DNA from: Gammaproteobacteria bacterium | GTDB taxonomy: Bacteria; Pseudomonadota; Gammaproteobacteria; Pseudomonadales; UBA3067 | NCBI GenBank assembly: GCA_002402085.1 | Contig: NVVB01000052.1 | Location: 4,392 to 9,447 of the forward strand | Reading direction: 5' to 3' | DNA length: 5,056 nucleotides | In this document: one piece after another, positions 4,016 through 5,056 of the stretch | Layout of the letters: every line of letters starts with the position of its first letter | Position numbering within the stretch: the stretch's first letter is position 1 | Program-made: the position numbers and the translations under genes | Notes under the pieces: model-generated | The model's input: only the letters and a program-made list of their open reading frames with translations | What the model was told of the DNA's origin: nothing | Databases searched by the model: none

Positions 4016-4274
4016 ACCCCACTCGATTTGTCGCCACCTCCTTCATCCAAGTCACAATATCAGCCGACTCATACAGCCATACATCTTCCTCCCCACGACG
4101 CTCAATCTTCAAACAAGGCACCTGCGCTTTACCGCCCTCCCTTATTAACTCAGCGCGAAACGCCGGTTCTAAATCAATATTGCGTAACTCAACCTGCACC
4201 CCGGTGGCGTCAATTTTTGGTAATACCCATTGGCAAAAAGGACATGTGTCTTGATAATAAAGTGATAGCGTCAT
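4008..4274 (-). CDS. glutaredoxin-like thiol-disulfide protein, 88 aa
   Basis: Thioredoxin-fold glutaredoxin family, probably a cytoplasmic glutathione-dependent reductase of disulfides or mixed disulfides. The active-site CPFC is at residues 11-14 after the first strand (LSLYYQDT), the cis-proline is P53 in QVPC, and YESADIVTWM (69-78) is the glutathione-side motif seen in glutaredoxins and GST N-terminal domains. Length is normal for the family. Of two in-frame ATGs (4280 and 4274) the second is preferred: AGGAG at 4286-4282 is seven bases from it but only one base from the first. That ribosome site overlaps the stop codon of the DUF1348 gene, so translation of the two is probably coupled. 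The exact subfamily and partner are not determined. Confidence 0.9.
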   Translation of the reverse strand: MTLSLYYQDTCPFCQWVLPKIDATGVQVELRNIDLEPAFRAELIREGGKAQVPCLKIERRGEEDVWLYESADIVTWMKEVATNRVGCR

Positions 4275-4281
4275 GGTCATT

Positions 4282-4286
4282 CTCCT
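4282..4286 (-). promoter_or_regulatory. ribosome binding site of the glutaredoxin gene, inside the upstream stop
   Basis: AGGAG shares bases with the TAG stop (4287-4285) of the DUF1348 gene. It selects ATG 4274 over ATG 4280 and suggests translational coupling. Confidence 0.7.
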
Positions 4287-4704
4287 AGGTTAAAATTCGT
4301 TCTTGTTGATCAATGGCCAGGTCATTAATGCTGGCGATGCGCCGTTGCATAAGGCCGTTGGCGGCGAATTCCCACAGCTCATTGCCGTAAGATCGAAACC
4401 ATTGTTCATTTTCATCGTGCCACTCGTATTGAAACGTCACCGCGATGCGATTTTCGGTAAAGGCCCACAGTTCTTTTTTAAGTCGGTAATTCCGTTCCCG
4501 TTGCCATTTAAGGACTAAGAACTGCTGCACTTCGCTGCGGCCATTAATAAACTCAGCGCGATTTCGCCATACCGTGTCTTCGGTGTAGGCCTTGGCGACT
4601 TTAATGGGGTCTTTGGTATTCCACGCATCTTCGGCTGCTTGGACTTTCTGCAAAGCAGTTGCTTGGGTAAAGGGTGGGAATGGGGGTTTTGATTCCGTAG
4701 TCAT
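4285..4704 (-). CDS. DUF1348 family protein (NTF2/SnoaL-like fold)
   Basis: 139 residues, full length for the DUF1348 family of the NTF2-like superfamily; members are small cone-shaped barrel proteins of unproven function. Family blocks visible in order: [21 protein letters not shown] (11-30), [22 protein letters not shown] (31-52), [18 protein letters not shown] (65-82), [29 protein letters not shown] (85-113) and RRIASINDL (121-129). The only sensible start is ATG 4704; no strong Shine-Dalgarno is seen. It is cytoplasmic, with no signal peptide. It is followed without a gap by the glutaredoxin gene, forming a two-gene operon that suggests a redox or stress link, though this is inference from position only. 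A seven-codon frame lies just upstream (4731-4708), too short to call. Confidence 0.94.
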   Translation of the reverse strand: MTTESKPPFPPFTQATALQKVQAAEDAWNTKDPIKVAKAYTEDTVWRNRAEFINGRSEVQQFLVLKWQRERNYRLKKELWAFTENRIAVTFQYEWHDENEQWFRSYGNELWEFAANGLMQRRIASINDLAIDQQERILT

Positions 4705-4755
4705 TGTTTATTGGGCGTCTCTTGTTTGCATGGTGATTAAGCGGGTTGAATAAAT

Positions 4756-4779
4756 AAGCCAGGCTTTCTCGCCTGACTT
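4756..4779 (-). terminator. terminator-like hairpin in the leader of the DUF1348 operon
   Basis: On the minus strand AAGTCAGGC pairs with GCCTGGCTT (one U-G wobble) around GAGAAA and is followed by ATTTATT. The U-G pair becomes a C/A mismatch on the plus strand, so it fits the minus strand better. It lies about 50 bases before the DUF1348 start with no gene upstream on that strand, so if it is real it could act as an attenuator. Confidence 0.35.
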
Positions 4780-4808
4780 AGCCAACACGCGGGTTATAAG
4801 GTCTTATG

Positions 4809-4823
4809 CTAGCCGGCGGCTAG
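4809..4823. other. short inverted repeat next to the 11-bp repeats
   Basis: CTAGCC and GGCTAG separated by GGC. Possible regulator-binding half sites; no known consensus is recognised. Confidence 0.3.
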
Positions 4824-4825
4824 AT

Positions 4826-4858
4826 AGATATTAAACAGATACTAAATAGATACTAGTC
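4826..4858. repeat. three tandem 11-bp direct repeats
   Basis: Plus strand AGATATTAAAC, AGATACTAAAT and AGATACTAGTC follow one another without spacers. The 11-bp period places each unit on the same face of the DNA helix, as in tandem operator sites. They overlap the candidate -10 of the minus-strand operon. Confidence 0.55.
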
Positions 4859-4870
4859 AGCTTAAAGCAA
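4843..4870 (-). promoter_or_regulatory. candidate promoter of the DUF1348-glutaredoxin operon
   Basis: Minus strand TTGCTT (4870-4865), 16 bases, then TATTTA (4848-4843). A moderate sigma-70 match only; its support is that it lies within the 11-bp repeats upstream of the operon. The leader would be about 135 bases. Confidence 0.35.
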
Positions 4871-4941
4871 CGTCTGTGCCAATAATAATATCTCTACAGA
4901 TCAATGACATAGACTAATGCGCATTCTCAATATATTGCGAG

Positions 4942-4957
4942 TCACAACTTTTTGTGA
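4942..4957. promoter_or_regulatory. inverted repeat upstream of the plus-strand gene
   Basis: TCACAA and TTGTGA separated by CTTT, about 60 bases before the start at 5016. The half-site order is opposite to a CRP site (TGTGA first), so CRP binding is not claimed; it may be an operator for another regulator. Confidence 0.3.
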
Positions 4958-5015
4958 AACACTATTTTAAATTACTGTGGTTTTTTAAGCCCTAATTGAT
5001 AACAAGGAATTCGTA

Positions 5016-5056
5016 ATGCCTAACGCCAGCCCCACGGACTGCGAACACACTGAGTC
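5016..5056 (+). CDS. start of an unidentified plus-strand gene, cut by window end
   Basis: ATG at 5016 follows AAGGA by about seven bases and opens a frame that stays open to the window edge (MPNASPTDCEHTE...). Only 13 full codons are present, too few to identify. The divergent position relative to the DUF1348 operon would suit a regulator, but that is speculation. Confidence 0.5.
   Translation, partial: MPNASPTDCEHTE

Larger units (their letters stand above)
4705..5015. other. divergent intergenic region
   Basis: 311 bases without a gene between the DUF1348 operon and the plus-strand gene at 5016. It holds a minus-strand hairpin (4756-4779), a short dyad (4809-4823), three 11-bp direct repeats (4826-4858) overlapped by a candidate promoter (4843-4870), the palindrome AATGCGCATT (4916-4925) and a TCACAA/TTGTGA dyad (4942-4957). 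No tRNA or other RNA gene is seen. Confidence 0.6.

Noticed and set aside
4028..4518. Plus-strand open frames opposite the glutaredoxin and DUF1348 genes
   Set aside because: Shadows of two genes with clear family motifs on the minus strand.
451..4801. Identical GGTTATAAGG at 451-460 and 4792-4801
   Set aside because: Ten matching AT-rich bases in 5 kb with unrelated flanks can be chance.
4942..4957. CRP binding site
   Set aside because: The half-sites are in the reverse order (TCACA before TGTGA) with a four-base gap, which does not fit CRP.

Overview
The window reads as a stretch of gammaproteobacterial chromosome, probably from a marine or other aquatic bacterium. This is an inference: base composition is moderate to AT-leaning, and a REP-type Y1 transposase, a cassette array and a DUF1348/glutaredoxin operon keep company in that group. 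No gene here fixes the genus. Almost everything is on the minus strand, so the layout below runs in the direction of transcription, from high to low coordinates.

Region 1 (about 5056-4000) looks like ordinary chromosome. The first codons of an unidentified plus-strand gene (from 5016) diverge from a two-gene minus-strand operon: a DUF1348/NTF2-fold protein (4704-4285) followed at once by a small glutaredoxin-like protein (4274-4008). The 311-base divergent intergenic region carries three 11-bp direct repeats, a candidate promoter overlapping them, and three dyads.

Region 2 (about 3943-452) is an integron-type cassette array with no integrase in the window (a CALIN-like arrangement). Two attC sites (3063-3150 and 2689-2772) are convincing by hand folding, with paired arms, an extra base on one arm and GTT/AAC cores. 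Two others (1013-1066 and 1838-1941) are weaker. Cassette genes, all minus strand, are: a membrane-anchored protein (3612-3154); a small acidic protein (3039-2767); a 78-aa protein that may be truncated (2676-2440); a three-helix membrane protein (2214-1936); a 25-codon cassette fragment (1831-1754); a 100-aa protein (1363-1061); and a secreted protein whose natural start codon seems to read ATC (453 to 980, or to 998). For three cassettes the core at the start is the exact reverse complement of the core at the end, as expected for units that were once circles.

The most unusual item is a non-coding block of about 309 bp present twice in direct orientation (1372-1680 and 3636-3943), about 90% identical by eye. 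It sits directly before the first cassette gene on each side. Both copies end exactly on a cassette core and both keep two hairpins built on the same AAAGAGC motif.

The array is scarred by mobile DNA: a 3'-terminal group II intron remnant (domains V-VI, 2235-2300) just before the three-helix gene, a REP-like hairpin (2397-2439) just after the 78-aa gene, and an IS200-like Y1/RAYT transposase (443-1, running off the window) eight bases beyond the last cassette's terminal core.
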